Origin: JAPLST01 sp964397565
GTDB taxonomy: Bacteria > Auribacterota > UBA3054 > JAPLST01
DNA: 31,621 bases
Direction: 5' to 3'
NCBI GenBank assembly: GCA_964397565.1
Contig: CAYNJC010000045.1
Location: 1-31,621 of the forward strand
Positions 1 through 9,200 of this stretch are shown here, one piece after another. Each line of letters opens with the position of its first letter. The stretch's first letter is position 1. The notes under the pieces were generated by a model. It ran no database searches, was not told the origin of the DNA, and was given only the letters and a program-made list of their open reading frames with translations. The translations under genes and the position numbers were made by a program.

Positions 1-2814
1 CGGCACATTGACCGTGCCATCCGGCAGCGCCGCGGTGACAATCTCAAGCCGGTCGATGCGCTGCGTGACGATAATCAGAGCGGTGGCGCTGGCCGTCAGC
101 AGATCATTGTCCGTCGCGACAAAGTCAATGACATGCCGGCCGACATCGCCGGCACTGGGCGTCCACGTGAGACTGGTCTTGTTGGAGTTAACGACTGCGG
201 CGGCAGGCGCACCGTTGATAGTGAGTTCAGCCGTGCCGTCGCTGTCGCCATACTCAATGGCGAGCGTGGCAACTTGGCCGGCACAGACCACCTGCTGGGT
301 CGGTGCAACCGTGACGAACGGCGGTTGCGGGCGATGTGCTTCGCGGGCAATTTCGTCCACGGCCAGCGCGCGACCCCAAATCTTGACTTCATCCAACCAG
401 CCATGCAGCCATGCCCAACCCCACGAGTTAAAGCCGCCGATGCACAGATCGGCATCCGTCAGCAAGCAAGCCGGCGCCGGCCAGTTTGTGCTTGCTGCCA
501 GAACGCCATTGGTATAGACAGCACAACGGTCGCTGGCGATCTGATAGGCCACATGCACCCAACCAAGACGACCTGCATTTGTTACCATAAGTGACCGCTC
601 AACATTGGGCGTGCCATCTCCGGAGACAACGCTGACACCATCATCACCGGTGATGTGGCCGTACCATCCTTCAGTTATTGCTTCGCGCCGCCATTTGGCC
701 ATGATCCGATTCTTGCCGGCTTGATAGCCAGCGGTAGGCGTGCGCAGCCAGAACGCGACTGTTATGTTCGTGTTAAGAAAATCTTGGTGATGCGGCACGC
801 GCATGTACATGGTTGCACCATCAAAGTAGGCGCAGCCTGCAACAACGCCTTGCGCCGCATACTGCGCGCCGCAATCAGTCGCGTGGTGCCCATTGCCGCT
901 GGTGTCACAGCCCAGATCTGTCGGATCATCAAACGCATACCATGCAATCAAATTCGTTTGCGTCGCCGGCAGAAGCGATACCGGCAGATCAAACGTGTGC
1001 GTCGCAACGGTGTAATCAGCATCCCGCACACCAACGGTAAAATGTGCCGTTCCAAGCATGGTGGCTGTCCCGCACAATGTTCCGGTGTTGCACAAGCTAA
1101 TGCCAGCCGGAAGATTGCCTGAAATCAGGGTCCATGTATAGGGTGCTGTTCCGCCCGTGGCTGTCAATCCAGCAAGATAGGGCATGCCGGCATGCGCGTG
1201 CGGCAGTTCCGCCGTCGTGATAACCACCGCCGCAACCGTCTGAGTCCCGCGCTTGGCTGCTTCCTGGGCGATGTCTTCTGGTGTGAGGACGCGCGCCCAG
1301 ATCTTCACTTCGTCCAACCATCCCTGGAGCGATGCCCAGCCCCACGAGCTGAAACCGCCCATGCACAAATCTGCATCGGTTGTCAAGGTCGCGGGTTGCA
1401 GCCAGTTTGTGCTTGCCGCCAGAACACCATTGGTGTACATGGCACAGCGGTTCATCTCTAGCTGATAGGCCACATGCACCCAGCCAAGACGGCCCGTATT
1501 GGTCACCATCAACGAACGCTCGACATTGGGCGTGCCATCGCCGGAGACAACGCTGACACCATCATCGCCGGTGATGTGGCCGTACCATCCTTCAGTTATT
1601 GCTTCGCGCCGCCACTTGGCCATAATGCGATTTTGGCCTGCTTGATAGCCGTCCGTCGGTGTTCGCAACCAGAACGCGACGGTGAAATTCGTCGCCTGAA
1701 AATCGCGATGATCGGGCACTTGGATGTACTGACCATTACCTTCAAAATACACACAGCCATTGACGGGGCCGCGGCCACCGGCCACCGCGCCGTGATTGAC
1801 GCCATGGTGCCCATTGCCACTGCTATCGTAGCCGAGATCCTGGCCATTGTCAAATTTATACCACGCGATGATGTCTGCATTCGTGCCCGGCTCTTCTTCG
1901 GCGGTATACCAGACATCCGCTTGGCAATTGCCGTCAATCATCCAGAGCCGTTCATTAAAACTCGCCAATCCAAACACACCGGGGCGTGCACTCCATTGTG
2001 CGTTATCAGTACAGCGGGCCCAGTTCGTGCCATCGGTGCTCATCCACACATCGTTTTTCATGGATGGATAGCTTCCGCCGGCCAGGTACATCGTGTCATC
2101 CAGCACCGTGACACCGTGGCCAGCCCGGACGCCCCATGGCGCGGCTGCTGTTTGCCGTGCCCAATTGGTGCCGTCGGCGCTCGCCCAGACGTCATTGCGC
2201 CCTACGCTATAGTATTCACTGCCGAGCAGATACATTTTTCCGCCCAGAACCGCGGTGTCAAACCAGGCCCGATACCCGTAGGGCGCTTGCATGGTTACGC
2301 ATTGCCAGTTGGTTCCATCCGTGCTTGACCACACATCCGCTTTGTCGCCATTGTAGCCACCCAGCACCCACATTTTGCCGTCAAACACATCGGCGCCAAA
2401 GCAATTGCGGCCACCCCACGGCGCTTGGGCCGTTGCCATAGTCCAGTTTGTGCCGTCTTCGCTGGACCACACGTCATTGAGGTATGTCAAGGGGGAATAA
2501 GAACCGCCCAAAACCCATAGCTTGTTGTCATAGAAAAGGCAGCGATGGTAAGCTCGTGTGTGCCACGGCGCTGAGCTCGTCACGCAGGTCCAGTTGGAGC
2601 CGTCCTCGGTAGCCCACACATCACTGTATTCACGACTGGAATCACGCCCACCTATCATCCAGAGCTTGCCTTGTCCCACCAAGGTCTCCTGACCGGTACG
2701 CATGCCCCACGGTGCATTTTGGGTTAGGCGTTCCCAGTGTGTGCCCGTTACTGCATAGCAGAATGTAGCGCTGATCAACAAACAGGTAAGTGATGCGCGA
2801 TACAGAGCGTTCAT
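1..2814 (-). CDS. Secreted kelch-propeller / tandem LamG protein (3' end beyond window)
   Basis: An open frame of 938 codons runs without a stop from ATG 2814-2812 to the left window edge, so the C-terminus is missing. GGAGG (2824-2820) lies 5 nt before the ATG. Residues 1-21 (MNALYRASLTCLLISATFCYA) are a signal peptide. Residues about 25-310 hold six kelch-like units of about 45 residues, each with a (K/R)(L/M)W(V/M)LGG-type strand, then DVW, (T/S)(E/A/T)DG(T/S)NW and APW, consistent with a six-bladed propeller. LamG-like domain 1 (about 315-520, starting IIAWYKFDNG) is followed by a putative Ig (He_PIG-like) domain (about 523-612, with LPAGISL and GT), LamG-like domain 2 (about 620-823, NLIAWYAFDD) and a further Ig/cadherin-like segment to the edge. 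Predicted export is to the cell surface or outside. Kelch and LamG folds usually bind protein or glycan; the ligand is unknown. No catalytic motif was seen. Confidence 0.9.
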   Translation of the reverse strand, partial: MNALYRASLTCLLISATFCYAVTGTHWERLTQNAPWGMRTGQETLVGQGKLWMIGGRDSSREYSDVWATEDGSNWTCVTSSAPWHTRAYHRCLFYDNKLWVLGGSYSPLTYLNDVWSSEDGTNWTMATAQAPWGGRNCFGADVFDGKMWVLGGYNGDKADVWSSTDGTNWQCVTMQAPYGYRAWFDTAVLGGKMYLLGSEYYSVGRNDVWASADGTNWARQTAAAPWGVRAGHGVTVLDDTMYLAGGSYPSMKNDVWMSTDGTNWARCTDNAQWSARPGVFGLASFNERLWMIDGNCQADVWYTAEEEPGTNADIIAWYKFDNGQDLGYDSSGNGHHGVNHGAVAGGRGPVNGCVYFEGNGQYIQVPDHRDFQATNFTVAFWLRTPTDGYQAGQNRIMAKWRREAITEGWYGHITGDDGVSVVSGDGTPNVERSLMVTNTGRLGWVHVAYQLEMNRCAMYTNGVLAASTNWLQPATLTTDADLCMGGFSSWGWASLQGWLDEVKIWARVLTPEDIAQEAAKRGTQTVAAVVITTAELPHAHAGMPYLAGLTATGGTAPYTWTLISGNLPAGISLCNTGTLCGTATMLGTAHFTVGVRDADYTVATHTFDLPVSLLPATQTNLIAWYAFDDPTDLGCDTSGNGHHATDCGAQYAAQGVVAGCAYFDGATMYMRVPHHQDFLNTNITVAFWLRTPTAGYQAGKNRIMAKWRREAITEGWYGHITGDDGVSVVSGDGTPNVERSLMVTNAGRLGWVHVAYQIASDRCAVYTNGVLAASTNWPAPACLLTDADLCIGGFNSWGWAWLHGWLDEVKIWGRALAVDEIAREAHRPQPPFVTVAPTQQVVCAGQVATLAIEYGDSDGTAELTINGAPAAAVVNSNKTSLTWTPSAGDVGRHVIDFVATDNDLLTASATALIIVTQRIDRLEIVTAALPDGTVNVP
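336..1877 (-). repeat. Tandem intragenic duplication of the LamG module, period 921 nt
   Basis: The two LamG-coding blocks (about 336-956 and 1257-1877) align at a constant offset of 921 nt, or 307 codons. Bases 647-693 and 1568-1614 are identical over 47 bp, and the surrounding roughly 100 bp differ at only a few sites. In protein, both copies share NRIMAKWRREAITEGWYGH and then GDDGVSVVSGDGTPNVERSL without change. The flanks of each block are clearly more diverged, which points to a recent duplication or local gene conversion. Confidence 0.9.
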
Positions 2815-2861
2815 ACTAGCCTCCAGAGTCCAGACTCTTGTTAATATCTCAACGCTATTTC

Positions 2862-2891
2862 ATTATACTAATTAAGTGGTTTCTTTGTCAA
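2862..2891 (-). promoter_or_regulatory. Consensus sigma70-type promoter for the kelch/LamG gene
   Basis: On the minus strand TTGACA (2891-2886) and TATAAT (2867-2862) are separated by 18 nt, a perfect match to both hexamers. The -10 lies 47 nt before the ATG at 2814. The -35 overlaps the TGA stop of the upstream methyltransferase (2890-2888), so the kelch/LamG gene probably has its own transcript although it follows co-directionally. Confidence 0.8.
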
Positions 2892-3595
2892 ATTTTGGCC
2901 ACTTTGCGCGCTTTCACTGCGATGTAATGCCCATGACGCGGATCGATTCGCGCAACCCAGTAGGGCAGAGGGTAATAGCCGCTGCAGCGCACCGACTCCA
3001 CTTTGAAGCCAAAGCACTCGACATATTCAATCAGTCCGCGATAGGCAAATATGCGCATGTGCTGCCATGAATTGCGTTCGTCCACTTGGCCACGGTACAG
3101 CGCAAAGGGATTGCCGATGCCGCCCTTGTGACTGATGTTGGTCAAGCTGAACATCTGCCAGCCACACAGCAAGGCAATAATGTTATGCCAACTCGACGCG
3201 TTCTCGGTCGAAATAATGGTGCAGCCATCATCACGCAACACGCGATTGATCTCGCGCATGAATGCAGCCGTGTCCGTCAGATGTTCGATGACTTGGTTTG
3301 AGTGCACACAATCGAAGAAGTTATCTTCAAAAGGAAAGGGCTTGGTCAGGTCGCCTTGGAGTGCTTTGACGCCCCGGCTGTTCGCCGCGGCAACCTTTTC
3401 GGGCACAATTTCCAAACCATACAGATGCTCTGTCCCCATACGCGCGCCGCATTGAATACTCCACGAGCCGTCATCACAACCAAGATCAACAAAACGCCCG
3501 TTCGGGTTTTTCTCCAGCATATTCAGAATGTTTTCCTTATTGCCGTTCATGGAGCGCAGAAACATTCTATCAACAAAGCGTTGGTAGCTGTTCAT
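2888..3595 (-). CDS. Class I SAM-dependent methyltransferase (Methyltransf_11-like)
   Basis: 235 residues. Motif I (FVDLGCDDGSW, about residues 35-45) is the glycine-rich SAM-binding loop. An acidic strand end (YGLEIVPEK) follows at motif II, then QGDLTKPFPFEDNFFDCVHSNQVIEHL, which is the post-I/motif IV region typical of the UbiE/Methyltransf_11 group, and a REINRVLRDDG motif before strand 5. The substrate cannot be read from sequence. The C-terminal about 90 residues (HKGGIGNPFALYRG, then WQHMRIFAYRGLIEYVECFGF) resemble the cap of methyltransferases acting on small molecules or sugars, but this is weak. There is no signal peptide, so the enzyme is cytoplasmic, unlike its neighbours. GAGG (3604-3601) sits 5 nt before the ATG. 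It lies 55 nt after the LamG/FN3 gene and may be co-transcribed with it. Base composition looks less GC-rich than the right-arm operon. Confidence 0.9.
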   Translation of the reverse strand: MNSYQRFVDRMFLRSMNGNKENILNMLEKNPNGRFVDLGCDDGSWSIQCGARMGTEHLYGLEIVPEKVAAANSRGVKALQGDLTKPFPFEDNFFDCVHSNQVIEHLTDTAAFMREINRVLRDDGCTIISTENASSWHNIIALLCGWQMFSLTNISHKGGIGNPFALYRGQVDERNSWQHMRIFAYRGLIEYVECFGFKVESVRCSGYYPLPYWVARIDPRHGHYIAVKARKVAKI

Positions 3596-3650
3596 TCCGA
3601 CCTCAAGCTGTGTGGCATTATGATGACCTCAATTCTTTAGCACGTTAACA

Positions 3651-5522
3651 CTAAAATTCGGCGATGTTGTTTGAACCACCAGCGTAAACGCCAGTCGGCT
3701 GTTGCAGGTACACGCCCGGTTTGGTCGGCATCGCGCCAGCAAACTTGAAGACCAATTTCGTCTTGTAGGTGTCCTTGCGCTTGTTGTAGTTCTCGGTGTA
3801 TGTGATCATCGCGGTCGGGCTCTTGTACGTATACTTTTTGCCGTTCTTGGTCACCAGCTCGAACGGGCCGCTGACCAGGTCGTGCGTGAAGACGTTGATG
3901 ATGCCAATCCCCCAGCCGGCATTGAGCAGTGCGCTCCATGGCCCGGGCAGTTGCTTGCAGATCAGCGTGTCCATTTTCTTGGTGTCGCGCATCGCCCAGG
4001 TCTTCTTATCGGCGAAATTGGCCACCAAAAGAGCATAACCCGGCGTTGCACCACACCACGCACCCGCCGCAACCGCGCTTTCCGCCCGCACCCAATAGTA
4101 ATAGACAATACCGGGCACCACCGTCGTGTCCGTGTAATTCGTGTCCGTGACGTCCGTAGCAATGATGCCAACCAGGTTGGTCAGCGGACTGTCGGCGCGA
4201 TAGACGCGATACTTCGTTGCGCCTTCGACGTTCAGCCAATGAACTTCAACCTTGTTGGTGAAGATACCCAGTGTGGCGGCAATGCTGGCCGGTGCCACTA
4301 ATTGGCGATAGCCGCTGTCGGGTGTGCTGGCGTCGCCTTCGACGCCGTTCTGCTGCGCGACAAGCCAATAATAGTACAGCAGGCCGGGTGTGGCGCTGGT
4401 GTCGTCATACACGGTATTCGTCACGGCTGCGGCGATGGTCGCGGCACTGCCGCTGTCATTGGTCACGGCGCGTAGGACGCGATAGGATGTTGCGCCGGGC
4501 GCGGCCAGCCAGGCCAGCGCGACTTTGTTGGTGAAGACGCCGTCCGAGGCAGCCAGGCCGGTCGGCGTGGCGGCGCGACGCGTTACTGCCGCTAGCGCTG
4601 CTGTTGCTTGTCCGGCGGCATTGGTGCCCTGAAGCATGAGGTTGTTGACGCCCACCGCCAGGTCAATTGCCGGTGACTGCCAAGCCACACCGGCGGGAAA
4701 AGCTACCGTTGCGGCGTTGGCGCCATTGCTGATCCAGCAATAGCCGACAACCTCAACACTGGCTGTGCCCGCCAGCACGCATGTGCTTGTTTCATAACTG
4801 ACCGTGGTTGGCGCACTGGTAATGACCAGCGCCATTGGCTGCAGTTGATACAGTTCCGTGATTTCGCCGGGCGTCAAGGCGCGATCATAGACCCGGATGT
4901 CATCCAGCATGCCGTGGAATTTTGAGTCATTGTCGCCGCCGATGTAACCCACAGAACCGGATGGGGTATTGACGGTTACCACCCAGGCATTGCTGGCGAT
5001 CAAGCTGCCGTTGCGGTACATGCGGCGCATGGCGCCATCATAGCTGCAGACAATGAAAACCCACGTGTTTGACGTCAAGGCATGGGTTGTTGTGTGGAAA
5101 AACTCGGCATACCCATTGAGCCGATAGTTCACGTCATCCTCAAGATAGTATTGATGAACCGTGACGCTTGAGTTGACCTGCCCATTCAAGAAGAAGCGGG
5201 GGCTCTCTATGCCGTTCCCCAATCGTTTCAGCCAAAACGCGACCGTGTGGTTTTGCAGGGCACGCACGTTGGTGTTGGTGAAATTGATGTAATCGGTCAG
5301 ACCATTAAAATAATAGGCGGCATTGTTTCTGCCGAAGCGGTCTTGCGCCAGGGCTGCGCCATACACCATGCCGTTGTGCCCATTAGTAAGTGCGTCATTG
5401 GGGTTGCCATCAAAGGGGAAATGGGCGACCAAGCCATCGGTAATGCCGGCACGTGCAATGAAGGGTAGCATGAGCAATAGCATTGCACTCAAGCACCGGG
5501 CATGCATGGCAGCCACGTTCAT
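3651..5522 (-). CDS. Secreted LamG / Ig-like / double FN3 protein with Lys-rich C-terminal domain
   Basis: 623 residues from ATG 5522-5520, chosen because GGAG lies 7 nt upstream and a signal peptide follows at once (MNVAAMHARCLSAMLLLMLP then FIARA). A GTG five codons earlier overlaps that site and is less likely. Domains: LamG-like jelly roll (about 28-227, GLVAHFPFDGN to DDIRVYDRALTPGEI); one about 80-residue Ig-like module (about 228-312) of the same family as the nine repeats in the 25406-30880 gene (VSYETSTCVLAGTA, SNGANAAT, LAVGVNNLMLQGTN); two FN3-like domains (about 315-405 and 407-492) that share GxFTNKVxxxW and GATxYRVxRA; and a C-terminal domain (about 495-623) unlike the rest. By hand count the last has about 15 Lys, against about 5 in the preceding 460 residues. 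It ends in TAG with no PEP-CTERM tail. Probable role: extracellular adhesion or carbohydrate/protein binding. The function of the C-terminal domain is not recognised. Confidence 0.88.
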   Translation of the reverse strand: MNVAAMHARCLSAMLLLMLPFIARAGITDGLVAHFPFDGNPNDALTNGHNGMVYGAALAQDRFGRNNAAYYFNGLTDYINFTNTNVRALQNHTVAFWLKRLGNGIESPRFFLNGQVNSSVTVHQYYLEDDVNYRLNGYAEFFHTTTHALTSNTWVFIVCSYDGAMRRMYRNGSLIASNAWVVTVNTPSGSVGYIGGDNDSKFHGMLDDIRVYDRALTPGEITELYQLQPMALVITSAPTTVSYETSTCVLAGTASVEVVGYCWISNGANAATVAFPAGVAWQSPAIDLAVGVNNLMLQGTNAAGQATAALAAVTRRAATPTGLAASDGVFTNKVALAWLAAPGATSYRVLRAVTNDSGSAATIAAAVTNTVYDDTSATPGLLYYYWLVAQQNGVEGDASTPDSGYRQLVAPASIAATLGIFTNKVEVHWLNVEGATKYRVYRADSPLTNLVGIIATDVTDTNYTDTTVVPGIVYYYWVRAESAVAAGAWCGATPGYALLVANFADKKTWAMRDTKKMDTLICKQLPGPWSALLNAGWGIGIINVFTHDLVSGPFELVTKNGKKYTYKSPTAMITYTENYNKRKDTYKTKLVFKFAGAMPTKPGVYLQQPTGVYAGGSNNIAEF

Positions 5523-5630
5523 CTGTTCACTCCGCACAAGTAGTTAGCGATGTGCACACACAGGCATGTATGACTGGCAGTCGCGGCATGCCTGCGCGTA
5601 TGCATCGTTGCACGTCATTACACTAGTACC

Positions 5631-5659
5631 ATTATAGCAGTAGTTGTGTGGGGATGCAA
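5631..5659 (-). promoter_or_regulatory. Promoter for the LamG/FN3 gene
   Basis: On the minus strand TTGCAT (5659-5654), a 17-nt spacer and TATAAT (5636-5631). The predicted leader before the ATG at 5522 is about 100 nt and contains short palindromes (TGTGCACA, GGCATGCC, GACTGGCAGTC), whose role is unknown. Confidence 0.65.
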
Positions 5660-5980
5660 GCGGCGGACGGTCTCGGTGCGGCGCCGGCGCCAAGTGTAAG
5701 GCCAAAAGTTTAAGGTTAAAGGTTTGCGGCATCTGGCCCATCTGCGATAAACTCCTCCGCAGCGGAATAATCTTAAGGTTCAAGTCGCTGTTCCTTTTCG
5801 TGCCTTCATGGCAATTTTTCCCGTGCAGATTTGCGATGCGGAGGTCGCTCCCCTCCCGCCGGTGGCGGGACTGACCCAAGGCCAGCAGCAACAAGCCGGC
5901 AGACGCTGCAAGAACGAGAAATTGGGAGGAAGACCGGCGGGGTTGTGGACGCAGAGATTGGGAAAAAGCGGCGCGCCTTT
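5660..5980. other. Non-coding spacer with one short palindrome
   Basis: No supported gene in either strand. A 17-bp palindrome (TCCCGCCGGTGGCGGGA, 5854-5870) is nearly repeated at 31113-31129. The AT-rich stretch near 5700-5730 (TTTAAGGTTAAAGG) weakly resembles the TTAAACCTGAAACC stretch at 30911-30924. Nothing else stands out. Confidence 0.5.
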
Positions 5981-6107
5981 TACTAATGAGAGCGCTTACT
6001 TGTTGTCATGCCGGTTGTGGCCGCGGGCGCTGACCGCGGCTGTAGAAGCCGCCCTCACCGCGGGCGGCTACAAGGACACTGCAAAGTAGAAAGCGCTCTC
6101 ATTACTA
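5981..6107 (+). repeat. MITE-like palindromic element, copy A
   Basis: 127 bp bounded by TA at both ends (5981-5982 and 6106-6107). The terminal inverted repeat ACTAATGAGAGCGCTT (5982-5997) pairs with 6091-6106 with one mismatch. The interior carries two GC hairpins: GCCGCGG/CCGCGGC and GCCGCCC/GGGCGGC, each with a 7-bp stem and 7-nt loop. Same orientation as the complete copy at 10641-10769, opposite to 30927-31053. It lies between the 3' end of the GspK-like gene and the promoter of the LamG/FN3 gene. Confidence 0.8.
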
Positions 6108-6230
6108 AAAAACCATGCGCGGCGAATGGTTTTATAAAGCCGTCCACGCCGCGGGTGGGACGGCTATGGCAGCACACGGGCAGCCATGGCGGCGGAGCCT
6201 CCATCCAACATTCGTTGGGTGCCAACGAAT
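6107..6230 (-). terminator. Hairpin cluster after the GspK-like gene, probable terminator
   Basis: Three stem-loops follow the stop codon on the minus strand. The first (6210-6230) abuts the TAA: ATTCGTTGG pairs with CCAACGAAT over 9 bp with a 3-nt loop. The second pairs GCCGTCC (6139-6145) with GGACGGC (6158-6164). The third pairs AAAACCAT (6109-6116) with ATGGTTTT (6126-6133) and is followed on the minus strand by a run of six T (6112-6107), the classical intrinsic-terminator form. The last is the best terminator candidate; roles of the other two are unclear. Confidence 0.6.
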
Positions 6231-9200
6231 TTACTGTGACACCTGGGTGCGGAAGCTGGTGGTGAGGGGATCGTCGTCGGTGAGTTCCTGGCGGTCGATA
6301 ATCACATCGCGGCCGGCGCTGGCGCCGATCCGATCATGGTCGGGCTGATAAATGCCATCGCGATTGACATCCACCAAGGATTGCACCGTGATCATGACGC
6401 GAAATTGGTCACTGCGGATGGTGCTCAGATTGCACATCTGCGAGTAAATATCCGGGGTCAGGCCGCGCACATTGAGCACATCTGTCAATGATCTGTACGG
6501 TTTGAGCTGGGCGCGACCGGTGGTATCGAAGCCCAGCGCGATGTTGTGCGCCAGCTCGGGTGTCACGCCGGGCAGGGCGCTCAGCACGCGTTCGCTGGCG
6601 GTATTGATGTTGATCTTGCCAAAGACCGCGCCGGGTGCCAGGTAGGCGTAGTCGAACCAGGCCGTGCCGGAACAGCGTTTCGCGTTCACGCCGCGCGCGA
6701 CGATTTGGAGACGGATGCCGTTCTTGGGCGAGATATGTTGCGGATGGATTTTGCCGACGTAGGCCCCGTCGTTCTTCTCATATTGATGCTGGCTGCGGCC
6801 GCTGACAATCTCGTAGGCGTCGCCGGCACGGCTGGTGCGGCGCTCGCCCGGCAGCGGCAGTTGATCAAAGGCTTGGGTCTCGAAGTTCCAGGCCGAGACC
6901 TCCAAGCCGGCATTGTAATTTTCCTCCAAAAACTCGGTCGTGTCAATCGAGTCGCACAAGCCATACAAATAGAGGCCATAGCTATTGCGCTCAAGGCCTT
7001 TGTGTTGCCATTCCCACACGCCCACGTCGCCATTTTGGCGGGTGTAATAGAACGGCGTGGCATAGCCCGGGCCGACACTGAACTGGTCGCCTTTCTTGGC
7101 GCGCAACTGCATGCCGCTGGGCACGGAATAGCCGCCGACGACCACGCTATTCTGGGCGCTGCGCACAATGGCGAAGCTCTCGCCCTTGAGCGGGCCGGAG
7201 AGCATGCGCAAGGTCTGATTTTCCCACTGGCCGGGCTCCCAGCGTGCGCCCTCGGTGGTCACGCCGCTGTTGCCGAACGAGGCGACCTGACCGAAGGCCG
7301 GCTTCCAGCCTTGGACGTGGACGCCCACCTCCTCGGGGTCAAGGCGCACGCCCGCGACCGTGAAATATTTGCCGATCGCCCTGAGCGTCACCGTGCTGGC
7401 GGCGCCACGGCCGCGCGAACCGATGTTCTGCCAGTCTTCCGATTTGCGCACCTGTTGAATTTCGCCGACCGAGACGTACTGGTTGTCCTTGACAAAGGCC
7501 GGCACGTACGAGCCGGTCGGCAGCGAGTGATTTTTGGCCAAGCGTGGATTACCACCAAAGGTGGCGCGGCGCGACTTGACCCAGGTATAGTGGGTCGGAT
7601 CGAATTTCTCGGTCGAGTAGTTGATCTCCTCCGGATCGGTTGAACCATATTCAATCGTGCGGGCGGTGATCTGATTGTACTCATCCTTGAGCGTCATGGA
7701 GAGGAAGCCGCCGGCGTGCGGCATGCCCACGATGACGGCATCATCGCCGGCCTGAATGCCGTCCACAGTCAAGTCAATCGGACCAAAGGTGAGCGTATCG
7801 CGGGTGTTGCGATAGACGACTTTGCGGATGCCGGTCGGGCCGTTGCGTTGGGGCTCGGGACGCGCGCTGTGAAACTCGACCATTTCATACTGCATTTGGT
7901 CGGGGCGCCAATTGGAGCCGCTGACCGTGCAGGTGTTGCCACGCACGCGCCGGATTTTGTAGCGCACGCCCCAGAGCGCGTCGGGCAACTCGAAGCAGCC
8001 GTAGGCCTCGTCTTGCGAGTCGCCCCAGGTGCCCGACGGCTGCGTGCCGTATTCCACATCGAAAATTTCGCGATTGTTGGTCAGGTAAAAATAGCCATTG
8101 GGCGGAATGCTGGGATTGGGATCGTTATAGAATTTGTGGGACTGCAGGTTGTAATGCGGGACCGCTTCGATCAAGCCGACCTGGTCGGCGTACGCGCCGG
8201 TGTTGATCACCACGCGCCAGTTGCGCAGGCTGATCGGCCGCGCGCTGATGTTGATCAACTCAATAATGTCCGGGCGCATGATATAGGCGACATCGAAGGA
8301 AACCTTGTTGCGATAGGCGTCGCTGGCCGCGATGCCACGGCGGGAAAAGCCGGTGCCATTGGCGCTGGTGAGCGCGACTTTGACGTAGCCGCGCCGGGCC
8401 TGCACGGCCTTGCCGTCCTGATAGGACCAGCGCAGCAGGTCAATCTGCGCCTTGCCGCCGGGGATTTCCATCGAGGTGTTTTTCAGGTCGGACTGCCGCA
8501 GCACCACCATTTCGCTTTCGCTGGCGCGCGCCGGCTCGCCATCGACATCGAGCATGCGGTTGTAGCCTTTCCAGGGGCCGGAGACGGTGCTGCTAAAAGG
8601 CCAGCCGCTGTCGCTGGTGGTGCCCTGGAAGTTCTGTTCGCCGATGTAGACAAAATAGTGCAGATTGTCGGGCGGCTTGAAGCCACGATCCCATTGGGTC
8701 GGGAACCACCAGCAGTCACTGACGCGCGGAAAGACGCAATCGGTCGCGTCATGCACGCGCCAGAGCGTGTCAATCCGCGCCGAATTGGTCGAGGAACCCA
8801 CCAGCGATTTCAGAAACGTGTAGTCGTTAATCGAGTTGACGCCGACCCGCATGCTGCTAGGCATGTTGTCGAGAATCGGGTAATAGGTGTAGCTCGTGCC
8901 GCCCAACCAGATCTTGAGATAGGCATTCTTCCAGATGCCCGGCTGCCAGCCGCCCGTGTCCCGCTGCAATTGTTTGAAGTCGCTGTAGCGCGAGCCGCCC
9001 ACCGAACGATTCATGTCGCTGTCCAGCTCGACCGTCACGCCGTTGGACATGCGCACCGCGATGCCATTGCTGATGTACGTGCCGCCGCCGCCATAATTGT
9101 CGACCTGGCGCAGCGCCCAGCCATAATAACGATCGTTGCCGCTCAGATTGTACCAGCGCCCGAGGCGGTGCACCAGGTTGTACTGATCATACGTGGAGGT

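Noticed and set aside
8..2328. Several plus-strand open frames of 70-284 codons (8-517, 133-594, 655-1122, 1474-2328)
   Set aside because: All lie opposite the continuous 938-codon kelch/LamG frame. The similar pairs simply reflect the 921-nt duplication.
5544..6348. Small open frames in the intergenic region (5544-5894, 5808-6089, 6008-6265, 6115-6348)
   Set aside because: They cross the palindromic element or hairpins, lack ribosome-binding sites and show no domain or consistent composition.
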